A stretch of 64,000 bases of DNA from the NCBI GenBank assembly GCA_001664505.1, contig CP011806.1, positions 1,239,537-1,303,536 on the forward strand, given 5' to 3'. Positions 24,309 to 33,754 of the stretch are shown here, piece by piece (position 1 is the stretch's first letter; every line of letters starts with the position of its first letter). The position numbers and the translations under genes were made by a program. A model generated the notes under the pieces. The model did not search any database. It had not been told where the DNA came from and was given only the letters and a program-made list of their open reading frames with translations. The stretch is from Acidobacteria bacterium Mor1. GTDB taxonomy: Bacteria; Acidobacteriota; Polarisedimenticolia; Polarisedimenticolales; Polarisedimenticolaceae.

Positions 24309-25595
24309 CTACACATGACGGCAAGCGGAAATGGTGAGACCCCTCGGCAGCCGGGTCCGCTCGGGATCTCCGCATGCCTCATCGAGCTGTCCCTGTTCCA
24401 CTATTGCATTCGTTAGGTTCGCGCCGCTGAGCGTCGCGCCGCTCAGCATCGCCTTGGTCAAGTCCGCGCCGATTAGTGTCGCGCTGTGCAGCTGCGCCCG
24501 GCTCAGGTCCGCGCCCACGAGGTCCGTGTAGCGCAGGTCCGCGCCAATAAGGCTCGCGCCACTCAGGTCCGCGCCCATAAGGCTCGCGCCACTCAGGTTC
24601 GCCGCCTCGCTCGGCGTAGGTCCTCCTAGGAACGCACCCCCAAGTTTTGCCCTGCGCAGATCCGAATCGAGTAGCTTCGCCGATCTCAAGTCCGCAAGGG
24701 CTAGATTTGCCCGGCCCAGGTCCGCCCCAACCAGATCTGCCCCGCGCAGGTCCGCCCCCCTCAGGTCCGCGTCGGTCAGGTTCGCCTTGCTCAGGCTTGC
24801 TCCGCCCAGGTCGGCACCACTGAAATCTGCACGAACCAGGCCCGCTTCGATCAACCGCGCTTGGCTCATGTTCACACCGCTCGACCGAAGATCGTAGAGA
24901 GTCTCGGAGGACAAGTCGATTCCCCCGAAATCCATGCCGACTGGCAGTTCCGCCCGGATAGACCAGAGTGTCCAAAACAACTGCTCCCGCTCAGGCGCGG
25001 TAGCGAGTTCGCTCAGTTCGCCATTGACCTGAACGTATCGGTGTGGCCGGAGGGACTTCGAGATAGAGATGAGCTGAGCAGCCAGTGGGCCAGACAGCAC
25101 AAACCACCCTTCGTTGTCCTGTCGTCCTTCCAAGTGCTCCTGCCCCACCCGCTTCAGAGCATCCAAGAGCATCGGGACTTGAGCTTGCCGGTTCGCTCCC
25201 TCAAGCAGATACGTTTGTTTCTCGATCTTCTTGTTCTGAAGTTCGACTAGCGTGTTTTGCTTCTTGATTAGCTGCCCATGCCAAAACAACAGCATCGTAG
25301 GTAAGCTCGCCAGCAAAAGGGCCAACACACCTACTCGAACGTAGCGCCTAACGATTGCGGCGATTAGATCTCCGGTTTCCTTGCTCGAGAGCTTCCCTGC
25401 CTTGATCGACTCGACCCAATCGTGGGCGGCGACGACGAGGTTCGTTCCTAGTGTGAGTTTGACAGCATTGCGACCAATGAAACCGAGCAGCTCGTTTCTT
25501 GTCGACAACTCCGCGCGGAGCCGTCGATTCTCCTCGGCGAGCTCGACGTTCTTGTCAGCCAGCTCCCTAAGTTGCGTATGTTGGTTTTCTTGCAA
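24309..25595 (-). CDS. Membrane-anchored pentapeptide-repeat protein (island 2, left)
   Basis: 428 residues. An N-terminal coiled coil (about 5-35) precedes a segment with DLIAAIVRRYVRVGVL leading into one membrane helix (about 90-112). A second coiled coil follows (KKQNTLVELQNKKIEKQ), then a helical linker and about 35 pentapeptide repeats (A(D/N)L-x-x) from about residue 240 to the end. TTG 25595 is chosen because AAGGGAG lies six bases before it. The same order, including IVRRxVRVG before the membrane helix, is found in the protein at 33755-34783, so the two are paralogues at opposite ends of the island. Function unknown. Confidence 0.82.
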   Translation of the reverse strand: MQENQHTQLRELADKNVELAEENRRLRAELSTRNELLGFIGRNAVKLTLGTNLVVAAHDWVESIKAGKLSSKETGDLIAAIVRRYVRVGVLALLLASLPTMLLFWHGQLIKKQNTLVELQNKKIEKQTYLLEGANRQAQVPMLLDALKRVGQEHLEGRQDNEGWFVLSGPLAAQLISISKSLRPHRYVQVNGELSELATAPEREQLFWTLWSIRAELPVGMDFGGIDLSSETLYDLRSSGVNMSQARLIEAGLVRADFSGADLGGASLSKANLTDADLRGADLRGADLVGADLGRANLALADLRSAKLLDSDLRRAKLGGAFLGGPTPSEAANLSGASLMGADLSGASLIGADLRYTDLVGADLSRAQLHSATLIGADLTKAMLSGATLSGANLTNAIVEQGQLDEACGDPERTRLPRGLTISACRHV

Positions 25596-26389
25596 GGCAT
25601 GCTCCCTTAGCAGGGGAACCGCAGGCGGCCAAGCAACTTGAAGGCTCGAGGCCCGATCAGTTGCCGACTTCACTCCGCGGCTTCGTCCACTTGAAAAGCC
25701 CCGCTTGCCAGGAGAGTGCCAGCAGCTTGAGGGCACCGTCAAGTTCGGAAGTCGGTAGGCATGCGACCGTTCGTGTGATTACCTCGGTTTCCATCCACCA
25801 AGGATGCGGATGAATGGCTCAACCGCCCATGCCGAAGAGGACCAGCTGGGTTGACGAAGCGACCCCAAAACTGACGCTCCGACAATCTCTGAAAGGGAAC
25901 CCAATTCGATCAAGGTCCGGCGACTTTGGTTGACAAAGAAGTCCCCGAACCCAATGTGCCGGCACCCCCAGAGGTAAGGTCGTCCCCCCGATTCTCCAGA
26001 CGGCTTCTCTCTCAGCCGAAACTACGCTCCGATCGCTTCCGCCTCCGTAGCGTCCGGGGATCCATATCTCCGAGTCTCTCGACGCCTCGTTGCAGATCTG
26101 AAACGAGGCATTGAGCGCGGCACGCCGACCAGAAAGAGCAACTGAGGCAGTCGACGATATCGCCGTCGCCAGCGCTTGCTCCGACCTCGGGAGTTCTTGC
26201 GGGGAACTGAAGCACGTCCCCCCCGCCGCCAGCCTTTCGAGAACTCTATTTCTTGACTCCGTCCAGGGACGCGCAATACCATCCGCATTAGTTCCTAGGT
26301 GGGATGGCCTTCCCTCGGCCACGGTTCGGGGGAGCGCCAAGGTCGCGGTATCTCCTGGTTGTAGTGCATTTTTGTGACGGGGGGAACGC
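25596..26389. other. Divergent intergenic region, island 2
   Basis: Almost 800 bases between the leftward pentapeptide gene and the rightward XRE-TPR gene. Frames on both strands lack start signals, domain motifs and consistent codon bias, so none is called. It probably holds both promoters. No palindrome clearer than background was noted. Confidence 0.4.
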
Positions 26390-27583
26390 TTGCCGTCAAA
26401 ATCGCTACCGCATCGGCGGCAAACTGGTACCGGATTTCCGGTGGCCTCCTCGGCCAGCGTAGGCCGACTCTTCCGTAGCGCTCGTCGCCTCCAAGGAATG
26501 ACACAGGAGGAAGCCGCGTCGGCAGCATCACGCGTTGGCAACGAGATCTCTCAGTCAGCCATCAGCGATATCGAACGAGGCAGGAACCTCCCATCTCTCA
26601 CGGGGATGTCAGCTCTCTGCCGCGCCCTCCACATCGATCCAACTGAAGTCTTGGAGCGCCTCGAGTTCACGACTCTCTCTCGCGGCATTGAAATCGCAGA
26701 TGTCGATGACGAGTTAGAGAACGCCAAATCGCTTTTTCGAAGTGGCAACTTTCGGGGCGCGCTCGCGATCTACGACTCCATCATGGACGTTCTCACAGCT
26801 AACTCAGTTGAGCGGCCAAAACTAGCTCGCGTAGAGATCAATCGGTCGACCACACTCCGACGCTGCGGGGAACTCCGTGCCGCCGACGCGTCGGCACGCC
26901 GCGCGACGGAACTCGCAGCAGGCAACTCGGCCTTGAGCGCGGAAGCTTTCATGCTCCTCGCATCGATCAACGCCTTCGAGGGACACAGTACGCTCGCCAA
27001 GCTATTTGCCGCGCGAGCGGTTGATCTCTCAACATCGGCAAGCGATGCGGTGCGATGCCAGGCCCTGACGCAACGCGGCGCGGTTCTCGCGAGAGACGGG
27101 GCCTTCGAGCGGGCGCGCCAAGACTTTCTCTCTGCGAGACGCATCTCCGTGAAGCTGCAGAATCATGCCACTCTGGCGAGAATCGAGGGCAATATTGGCG
27201 CCTGCTACCTCGAGACTGGGAGGCTCTCTCTAGCAGCTCGACGTTTCCGCTCAGCCATCGAAATAGCTCACGCCCATTCCGAGCCATCGATCGTTGCGTC
27301 TTGGACGATCGAACTAGGGCGCACGAGACTCATGTCAAGAGACACGGAGGGAGCATCCCAACTCGCGCGCAGGGCCCTAGCTCTCTGCGACTCCCGCACC
27401 CAACCACTAAACGTCTTTCGCGCCGAGTGGCTGCTCCACAAGGCCAAACCAGCGGAACACCGTGCCCGTCGCAGGAGACGCCTTGACCGTCTCTACCCGC
27501 GAGTTCGTACCCACCGCTCAATACCCGCAGTCATCGAGTTCGAAGCCGAGTTCAGAGGACCATCGGGGGTGGAAGATGCGTAG
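26390..27583 (+). CDS. XRE-type regulator with TPR-like C-terminal domain
   Basis: 397 residues. The helix-turn-helix (about 22-85, VGRLFRSARRLQGMTQEEAA, SQSAISDIERGRNLPSL) is followed by about 250 residues of helical hairpins in TPR style (AKSLFRSGNFRGALAIYDSI, TRLMSRDTEGASQLARRAL). Such regulators often sense a peptide or partner through the TPR part. TTG 26390 has GGGGGA upstream; GTG 26441 is an alternative. Its 3' end overlaps the secreted-protein start by eight bases, so both are co-expressed. Confidence 0.85.
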   Translation: MPSKSLPHRRQTGTGFPVASSASVGRLFRSARRLQGMTQEEAASAASRVGNEISQSAISDIERGRNLPSLTGMSALCRALHIDPTEVLERLEFTTLSRGIEIADVDDELENAKSLFRSGNFRGALAIYDSIMDVLTANSVERPKLARVEINRSTTLRRCGELRAADASARRATELAAGNSALSAEAFMLLASINAFEGHSTLAKLFAARAVDLSTSASDAVRCQALTQRGAVLARDGAFERARQDFLSARRISVKLQNHATLARIEGNIGACYLETGRLSLAARRFRSAIEIAHAHSEPSIVASWTIELGRTRLMSRDTEGASQLARRALALCDSRTQPLNVFRAEWLLHKAKPAEHRARRRRRLDRLYPRVRTHRSIPAVIEFEAEFRGPSGVEDA

Positions 27584-28397
27584 CGCCATCCTTTTCGCTC
27601 ACCTATTCGTGTCATCAGCACCTTGCATGGCGGAGGTTGGGCTTCAGCAACAAAGCCGGCCGGACGTGCTGTCTCTCGGCACCGTGGTCGAAGATCCAGA
27701 CCCGATCGGCATCTGGATCCAGTACCGTGCGCACCTCCCCTCCGGAAACACCCTCAACGCCAGCGGGGACGCTCGAGGCGACGGAACGCCCCACATCGTC
27801 CACTACGGCGGCAACCCGCTTGTGGCCTGGGCTTGGAACAACGGCCCGGACCACGACATCGCCTTCTCGGAGTGGGACGGCTCCCAATGGATGGTCCACC
27901 CACAGCTATTCGTCGAAGCCGACGGCACCCTCCATGCGACCTGGTGCGAATTCGGCCCCCAGGACCGCGTCTGGATGTCGACTCGATCGAGCACCACTCA
28001 GATCTGGTCGAACCCGACGAAGGTGACCGACGCCGGAGAATCAGGCTGCAGGCCGAGCGTGGCGGTGTTTGGCGACGACCTCTACGTTGCCTACGAACGG
28101 GATTCGACCGAGCCAGGCATGGCTCAAGACATCGTGGTGGCCAAGTCGGTGCCCGGCGGACCGTTTACGAAGGAGTTGGTGGCCTCAACGCCCCGCACCG
28201 ACCGACTCGACCCGGTGCTCCATGTGCAGGGATCCTTCTTCTGGGTCGACTGGATGCAGGGGGCTGGGATGTTCGGCTGCTCGGAAGACGATTCCGGGAC
28301 CTGGACCACTGCGGAGCAGATCGCCTGGACGGACGAGAGCTGCATCGGGGTAGAGAGCGTGCGCCGGGAGATTCGGCGGATGGTGGTGCTGCCCTAG
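27576..28397 (+). CDS. Secreted sialidase/BNR-like repeat protein
   Basis: 273 residues. A signal peptide (about 1-19) is followed by beta-propeller-like repeats with N-x-L-x-x-x-W and aspartate-rich turns (HIVHYGGNPLVAWAWNNG, VAVFGDDLYVAYERDS). This resembles exo-alpha-sialidase or BNR folds, but without a clear catalytic set. The start has GGTGGAAG upstream and overlaps the XRE-TPR gene. XRE-TPR plus a secreted repeat protein looks like an independent two-gene cassette carried in the island. Confidence 0.72.
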   Translation: MRSAILFAHLFVSSAPCMAEVGLQQQSRPDVLSLGTVVEDPDPIGIWIQYRAHLPSGNTLNASGDARGDGTPHIVHYGGNPLVAWAWNNGPDHDIAFSEWDGSQWMVHPQLFVEADGTLHATWCEFGPQDRVWMSTRSSTTQIWSNPTKVTDAGESGCRPSVAVFGDDLYVAYERDSTEPGMAQDIVVAKSVPGGPFTKELVASTPRTDRLDPVLHVQGSFFWVDWMQGAGMFGCSEDDSGTWTTAEQIAWTDESCIGVESVRREIRRMVVLP

Positions 28398-28437
28398 GCT
28401 CAGCGTCCCAAACTTCTCATTGATTCGAATCGCAACG

Positions 28438-29703
28438 ATGGCCAACAGTTATCAAGTAGAGCTGCTGTTGAGGAGTGTCCAGGAATGGAACTCCGAGAGA
28501 AGGAGAGAGTCTTCCGAGATTGATCTGCGCGAAGCGGACCTCGGTGGGGAGAACTTGAGCGAGGCGGATCTCAGCGGGGCGGACCTCAGCGATGCGCACC
28601 TCTTCAGAGTGGACCTCACCGATGCGCAGCTCTTGCGAGCGGACTTCACCGAAGCGAACCTCAACGAGGCGGATCTCAGCGGGGCGAACCTCAACGACGC
28701 CCATCTCGTCAGGGCGGACCTGATCGAAGCGGACCTCAGCCAGGCGGGCCTCAGCGCAGCGAACCTCAACGACGCAGACCTCAGGGCAGCGGACCTCCGC
28801 CAAGCGGACCTCAGCGGGGCGAACCTCGGCGAAGCGGACCTCAGCGGGGCGAACCTTAGCGAGGCGGACCTTGGCGGGGCGGACCTTAGCGAAGCGGACC
28901 TCAGCGGGACGAACCTTAGCGGGGCGAATCTTCGCGGGTCGGACCTTAGCTGGACGAATCTCAGCAGGGCGAACCTCAGCGAGGCGGACCTGCGTGAGGC
29001 AGAGGCCTTAGCGACGCTCTTCTGCAACGCGGATCTATCGAGATCCGTCGGCCTCGATGAGCTCCGCCACAACGGTCCAAGTACCGTAGACCACCTCACC
29101 CTCGCCCGCTCCGGCCCTCTGCCCGAGTCCTTCCTCCGCGGAGTCGGATTCTCCGACGAGTACATCGCCTACATCCCAACGCTCTTCGGAGGCAACGCCA
29201 TCAACCTCTACTCCTGCTTCATCTCTTACAGCAGCAGCGACCGAGACTTCGCTAAGCGCCTCCACGACAGCCTCCAAGGTCGCGGCGTCCGTTGCTGGCT
29301 CGACGAGCATCAGATCCTCCCAGGCGAAGACATCCGCACCGAGATCGACCTTGGGATCCGCGTCTGGGACAAGGTCTTGCTCTGCTGCTCGAAGACCTCG
29401 CTCACCGAAAGCAACTGGGTGGACGATGAGATCGAGAAGGCGCTGCAGAAGGAGCAGAAGCTACGCAAGGACACCGAAAAAAAACTCGGCGCCCTTATCC
29501 CCCTCAACCTCGACAACTACCTCTTCAGCGAGGAATACCAGAGCGGCGTCAAGAGCGAGATCATTCGTAGAAACGCGGCCGACTTCACGCAATGGAAGAA
29601 CCACGATGCGTTCGAGGCGGCGTTGGAGAAAGTGATCAAGGCGCTGCGTCTCGACGGCGGGAAACCGCCGGCGCCGGAGCCGCGGTTGGGGAAGGAATCA
29701 TAG
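28438..29703 (+). CDS. Pentapeptide-repeat / TIR-domain protein 1
   Basis: 421 residues. An N-terminal helix (SYQVELLLRSVQEWN) leads into an unbroken run of about 33 pentapeptide repeats (28-195, L-S-G/E-A-D/N). A linker follows containing SGPLPESFLRGVGFSDEYIAYIP, then a TIR domain (about 256-400, YSCFISYSSSDRDFA, CWLDEHQILPGEDI, SNWVDDEIEKAL). The Trp327-Glu331 spacing is that of NADase-type TIR catalytic glutamates. The quadrilateral beta-helix of the repeats probably acts as a rigid sensor or oligomer scaffold. Start ATG 28438 has no clear Shine-Dalgarno; an in-frame TTG lies at 28420. Confidence 0.88.
   Translation: MANSYQVELLLRSVQEWNSERRRESSEIDLREADLGGENLSEADLSGADLSDAHLFRVDLTDAQLLRADFTEANLNEADLSGANLNDAHLVRADLIEADLSQAGLSAANLNDADLRAADLRQADLSGANLGEADLSGANLSEADLGGADLSEADLSGTNLSGANLRGSDLSWTNLSRANLSEADLREAEALATLFCNADLSRSVGLDELRHNGPSTVDHLTLARSGPLPESFLRGVGFSDEYIAYIPTLFGGNAINLYSCFISYSSSDRDFAKRLHDSLQGRGVRCWLDEHQILPGEDIRTEIDLGIRVWDKVLLCCSKTSLTESNWVDDEIEKALQKEQKLRKDTEKKLGALIPLNLDNYLFSEEYQSGVKSEIIRRNAADFTQWKNHDAFEAALEKVIKALRLDGGKPPAPEPRLGKES
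28517..29006 (+). repeat. Coding tandem 15-bp repeats (pentapeptide array)
   Basis: About 33 imperfect copies of a 15-base unit of the type GCGGACCTCAGCGGG, all in frame and all encoding A(D/N)LSx. They generate strong antisense open frames that are not genes. Low divergence between units suggests recent expansion or gene conversion. Confidence 0.85.
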
Positions 29704-29727
29704 TCTTGGCGAGGAGAGCTAGCTAAA

Positions 29728-30345
29728 ATGGCCTACGAGTACGACATATTCTTGAGCTACAAGCGGCATCCGAGATGGGAGAAGTGGATTGATCGACACT
29801 TCTTGCCGATGTTGACACAGTACCTTGGCGAAGAACTCCCGCGCGAGCCGAAGATCTTCAAGGATACCTCCACAATTCAGACTGGCGATTCCTGGCCACT
29901 GAGACTGGCGCGAGGTGTGAGTCAAAGTCGCGTCATGATCTCCCTCTGGTCCCCGCGTTACTTCCGAAGTCGCTGGTGCCGATCAGAGCTTGGTCTCATG
30001 CTCTGCCGCGAAGAACAGTGCGGGCTCCGGACCCCCGAAAAGCCGCACGGCTTGGTACTCCCAGTCGCGCTGCATGACTGCGAAGGGGATTCCCTTCCTC
30101 CCCGGGTGCGATCACTCGCGGCCCAGATGGAATGCTATCAATCACTGTCCGGCGCGAGCATGGGAGAGGACACGCCCGGAGCTGAGGAGCTTGAACGCAG
30201 GATACGAGAATGGGCTCCGTCCGTCGCAAGAGCAATTCAGAGGGCGCCGGAACACGATGCAGCCTGGCTGGGCCAATCAGCGGAGGAACTACAACAACAA
30301 CTCGAAGCCCAGATACGCGGGACGAAGTTTGTGGGACTGAGGTAA
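29728..30345 (+). CDS. Stand-alone TIR-domain protein
   Basis: 205 residues. A TIR domain occupies about 1-145: EYDIFLSYKRHPRWEKW, a second segment IFKDTSTIQTGDSWP, and SRWCRSELGLML with Trp83-Glu87 in the position of the catalytic glutamate. A helical C-terminal tail follows (EELERRIREWAPSVARAI, EELQQQLEAQI). It lies 24 bases after PPR-TIR 1 and two bases before the KGGVGR ATPase fusion, so it is in the same operon. TIR proteins paired with KGGVGR-variant ATPases occur in other bacterial conflict or signalling loci. NAD cleavage is plausible but not shown. Confidence 0.87.
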   Translation: MAYEYDIFLSYKRHPRWEKWIDRHFLPMLTQYLGEELPREPKIFKDTSTIQTGDSWPLRLARGVSQSRVMISLWSPRYFRSRWCRSELGLMLCREEQCGLRTPEKPHGLVLPVALHDCEGDSLPPRVRSLAAQMECYQSLSGASMGEDTPGAEELERRIREWAPSVARAIQRAPEHDAAWLGQSAEELQQQLEAQIRGTKFVGLR

Positions 30346-30347
30346 TC

Positions 30348-32558
30348 ATGGGGACCATAGTGACCTTCTACTCCTACAAAGGCGGCGTCGGCAGGACGAT
30401 GGCTATGGCAAACGTAGCTGCCGCTTTGGCGCAACAAGGCAAGCGCGTTCTTGCGATCGACTGGGACCTAGAGGCTCCTGGGCTCGACCGCTATTTTGAG
30501 ACCGTCGGCCATGTAGACAAACGACGAGTCGGCCTGCTAGACCTACTTCAGGACAGCGTTGGCTTGAAGGGCAGGATGCCGAACTGGCGAGCCTTCACGA
30601 CGAGCGTGACTCTCGAAGGTAGCGGCGAACTGAACCTCCTCAGCAGTGGCCACTTGGGCGAGAACTATGCAGGTCGCGTGCTCGACTTCAACTGGCAGGA
30701 GTTCTTCGAGAGACACGGTGGCAACAAGACGGTGGAGTCGCTCCGGGATGAGTGGATGTCGCACTTCGACGTAACTCTCATCGACAGCCGAACTGGACTC
30801 ACCGACTCCGGTGGAGTGTGCACGATCTACATGCCCGACGTTCTCGCGGTGGTATTCACCGCGAACCGCCAAAGCGTAGAAGGCGCACGAGACGTTGTGG
30901 AGAAGGCACAAAAGGCGCGGCAACGCCTGACAGAGGACAGGGCACCGTTGACCGTGCTGCCAATCCCTTCACGTTTCGACGGTCGCTCTGAGTTTGAAGA
31001 GTCCCGTCAATGGCTTGGAGTTTTCGCAGACGTCTTCCGAGATTGCTACTCGGGCTGGCTACCGAAGTCGCTGCGCCCGATCGACGCGTTGGAAAGGACG
31101 AAGCTCCCGCATATCGCATACTTCAGCTTTGGCGAGAAGATGCCGGTGCTGGACATCGGCAGATCTGACAGAGAAGGGCTGGGCTTCGTCTACCGCGGCC
31201 TCGCAAGCCTGATTGGATCTGACTTTTCTGACCTTACGTTCCTCCTCGACAGTGTCCCGAAGAGTGAGCTTGGAGCACCCGACATCGCCGTGGATGAGCC
31301 GCCGCCTTCCTACTTGATCCGTAGCCGCGACACCTGGAACCGGTTCCGAGCCAACAACCGTCGGACCATCCCGTCTCTAGCCGGGACCAACCTCGAGGGT
31401 GCTGACCTCTCTGGCTTTAACCTCTCAGATCTTACGCTAAGCCATAGCAGACTGGCGGCAGCAAGACTCTTCGAGGCTGACCTTTCTGGAAGTGCGCTGG
31501 CGCACTGTGATCTGACGGGTGCCAACCTGCAGCGCGCCCGCCTCGCCGGCGCGGACCTCTCGAACGCGAAACTAGTGGATGCGCACCTCGACGACACAGA
31601 CTTGGCAGGCGCCGAACTCCGAGATGTTACCGCCCCCGGGGTGTCCATGCGCAACGGAAATCTCGCCCGCGCCGACCTGCGAGGTGCCAATCTGTATAGG
31701 GCAAAGCTGAGTGGATCCAGCTTCCGGGGGGCACTTCTTGTCCGAGCCAACCTCCAGGAAGCCGACCTCACCAATTGCGACATCTCCTCTGCCGATCTTG
31801 TCGCGACGAACTTCATGAAGTCAGAACTACTGGGCGCAGATTTCGCCGGATCGACATTCGCGGGAACGATACTTGCCGACCTGAACCTCTCGGGAACCAA
31901 AGGCCTAGACAAAGTGCGGCACACCGGGCGCATCGTTCTTGACTCGGCAACCCTCGAGCAATCCGGACCATTGCCCGATACATTTCTACGTGGCGCCGGC
32001 CTGTCCGACGATTACATCGACTACATCCCAGCCATGTTTGGTGAGCCCGCGATCCAGTTCTATTCTTGCTTCCTGTCGCACAGCCACTCAGACCGAGATT
32101 TCGCAAGACGTCTTTACGAGGGCCTCCAAGGCCGAGGTATTCGCTGCTGGCTCGACGAGAAACAAGTGTTGCCTGGCGAGAATATCTACGACGAGATCGA
32201 CCGTGGCATCCGACTTTGGGACAAGATCCTACTCTGCTGCTCTGAGCAATCGTTGACTGCGAGCAATTGGGTCAACGATGAGGTTGAGAAGGCTCTTCAA
32301 AAGGAGCGACACCTGCGAAAAGAAACCGATCGAGAGACCGTAGTGCTGTTGCCACTCAACCTAGACAACTTCCTCTTCAGTGACGACTACCAGAGCGACT
32401 TCAAGAGTGAGATCTTGCGAAGAGTTGCCGCCGACTTCACAAACTGGAAGGACCACGACGCGTTCAAGGCGACCCTGGAGAAGGTGATCAAGGCGCTTCG
32501 CACCGACGGTGGGAAGCCTCCGGCACCTGAGCCTCGCATAGGGCGGAAATCACCATGA
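30348..32558 (+). CDS. KGGVGR ATPase / pentapeptide-repeat / TIR triple fusion
   Basis: 736 residues. The N-terminal ParA/MinD-like ATPase (1-330) has a deviant Walker A KGGVGRT (11-17), a DWDLEAPGLD switch (39-48) and TLIDSRTGLTDSGG (143-155). Pentapeptide repeats follow (about 345-520). The shared linker (SGPLPDTFLRGAGLSDDYIDYIP) and a TIR domain (about 570-720) come last; in the TIR domain SNWVNDEVEKAL places Trp641 and Glu645 like an NADase TIR. ATG 30348 has GAGG upstream and follows the lone TIR gene by two bases. Its stop overlaps the integrase start (ATGA). One protein thus joins a switch, a scaffold and a likely effector. Confidence 0.9.
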   Translation: MGTIVTFYSYKGGVGRTMAMANVAAALAQQGKRVLAIDWDLEAPGLDRYFETVGHVDKRRVGLLDLLQDSVGLKGRMPNWRAFTTSVTLEGSGELNLLSSGHLGENYAGRVLDFNWQEFFERHGGNKTVESLRDEWMSHFDVTLIDSRTGLTDSGGVCTIYMPDVLAVVFTANRQSVEGARDVVEKAQKARQRLTEDRAPLTVLPIPSRFDGRSEFEESRQWLGVFADVFRDCYSGWLPKSLRPIDALERTKLPHIAYFSFGEKMPVLDIGRSDREGLGFVYRGLASLIGSDFSDLTFLLDSVPKSELGAPDIAVDEPPPSYLIRSRDTWNRFRANNRRTIPSLAGTNLEGADLSGFNLSDLTLSHSRLAAARLFEADLSGSALAHCDLTGANLQRARLAGADLSNAKLVDAHLDDTDLAGAELRDVTAPGVSMRNGNLARADLRGANLYRAKLSGSSFRGALLVRANLQEADLTNCDISSADLVATNFMKSELLGADFAGSTFAGTILADLNLSGTKGLDKVRHTGRIVLDSATLEQSGPLPDTFLRGAGLSDDYIDYIPAMFGEPAIQFYSCFLSHSHSDRDFARRLYEGLQGRGIRCWLDEKQVLPGENIYDEIDRGIRLWDKILLCCSEQSLTASNWVNDEVEKALQKERHLRKETDRETVVLLPLNLDNFLFSDDYQSDFKSEILRRVAADFTNWKDHDAFKATLEKVIKALRTDGGKPPAPEPRIGRKSP

Positions 32559-33645
32559 GGTACCGCCTCGGCTCCTACATACGCCACCGCGACGGAGTCC
32601 AGTACCGGGCCTTCATCGAGATCCTTGGCCGGCGCCGCTCCCAGGTGGTCCCCAACGCGGAGACCGCGAAGCGGCTGCTGCGCACCTGGTCGGAGGAGAA
32701 GGTGCTGATCGAGAACCGGGGCCACGCGGTGCGCCGGGCGGCGCAGCCGGACGTGACCTACGCCGAGATGGGCAAGCACCTCGAGGCCTTCTGGGCCTCA
32801 GGAGTGGACCGGGTTCGGACGGGGACGACGCTCCGCGGCTACCGGCTGGAGCTCCAGAAGGTGCTCAAGGTCTGGGGCACCCGCCGCGTGGCAGAGACCC
32901 GGCCGATCGACATCCAGCGCTACGCCGATCGGCTCCGGATGAGCGGCCTCTCGACATCCACGGTTCGGCACTTCCTGGACAAGCTCTCAGCGATGCACCG
33001 CCTGGCCGTCGACCTGGAGTTGCTTCTCGAGGAGCCCTGCCCCGTCCCCCGGCCCCGACTGATCCAGCGATCGGAGCGACCGGCGATTTCAGAGCCGGCC
33101 CTCGAGCGCCTGGTCGCAGCAGCCCGGGAGCACCCCGACTGGCGGGTGCTGGCGGCGATCCTGCTGGCGGCCGACGCCGGCCTGCGCCGGGGAGAGCTGA
33201 TCCGGCTCCGCCGGCGGGACCTGCGGCTGGACGGCGACCGGCCGTTCATCCACGTGGCCGTGCGGTCTGAGGCGGATCGGACCAAGGCGGGGCGGGCACG
33301 GGACGTCCCGGTGCTGACCCCTGAGCTGCTCGAGGCGTTGAAGGCGGCCCCGCTGGGGCCGGCGGAACAGGCGCTCTTCGGGAGCCGGGATCAGGACTAC
33401 CGGTTCGACTTCCTGCAGAGTTTCTGGAAGTCCGTCCTGGATCAGCCGGCGCAGTTGCACCAGCTGCGGCATCGGTGGGTGACGCGGCTGCTCTCCGGCG
33501 GGACGCCGACGGCGGTAGTGCAGCGGTGGGCTGGCATGCGAACTCGGCAACGACGGATCGGTATGCGCACGTAGATGGGCGGGAGGTGCCAGTGGCGGCG
33601 CGGGCGGCGCTGCGGCGGCGGAGATGCTCCGAGGCCGGCGGATAG
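32555..33645 (+). pseudogene. Tyrosine recombinase of island 2, frameshifted near the active-site Tyr
   Basis: A phage-type integrase with an N-terminal SAM-like core-binding domain (about 65-160) and a catalytic domain. It shows DAGLRRGEL (Arg I), DRTKAGRARDVP (Lys) and HQLRHRW (H-x-x-R). The frame closes at 33574. A one-base shift at about 33535 restores GHANSATTDRYAHVDGRE, which holds the catalytic Tyr, ending at 33645. The break removes the nucleophile, so the gene is disabled unless the shift is a sequencing error or programmed. The start overlaps the stop of the ATPase-TIR fusion (ATGA), which is unusual for an integrase. It is the best candidate for the enzyme that inserted the island in selC. 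Confidence 0.88.
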
Positions 33646-33754
33646 ATGACCGAACTGCTCGGAGCTCCTCTGGCCGGTCACAACTCTATGCATAAGGAGC
33701 GCGACCACCAGAGGTTCAGGTCGCCCTTCTGGAGAGCGATCTTCGGAGATCCGA

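Noticed and set aside
25819-26541. Minus-strand 240-codon frame in the divergent intergenic region
   Set aside because: It covers the promoter region and the start of the XRE-TPR gene, lacks a Shine-Dalgarno and shows low-complexity composition.
28517-29006. CRISPR-like array
   Set aside because: Units are 15 bases, contiguous and in frame with no unique spacers; they encode pentapeptide repeats.
28452-29165. Minus-strand 237-codon repetitive frame (S-A-S-L-R-F-type)
   Set aside because: It is the antisense of the pentapeptide 15-bp repeats, which keep all frames open.
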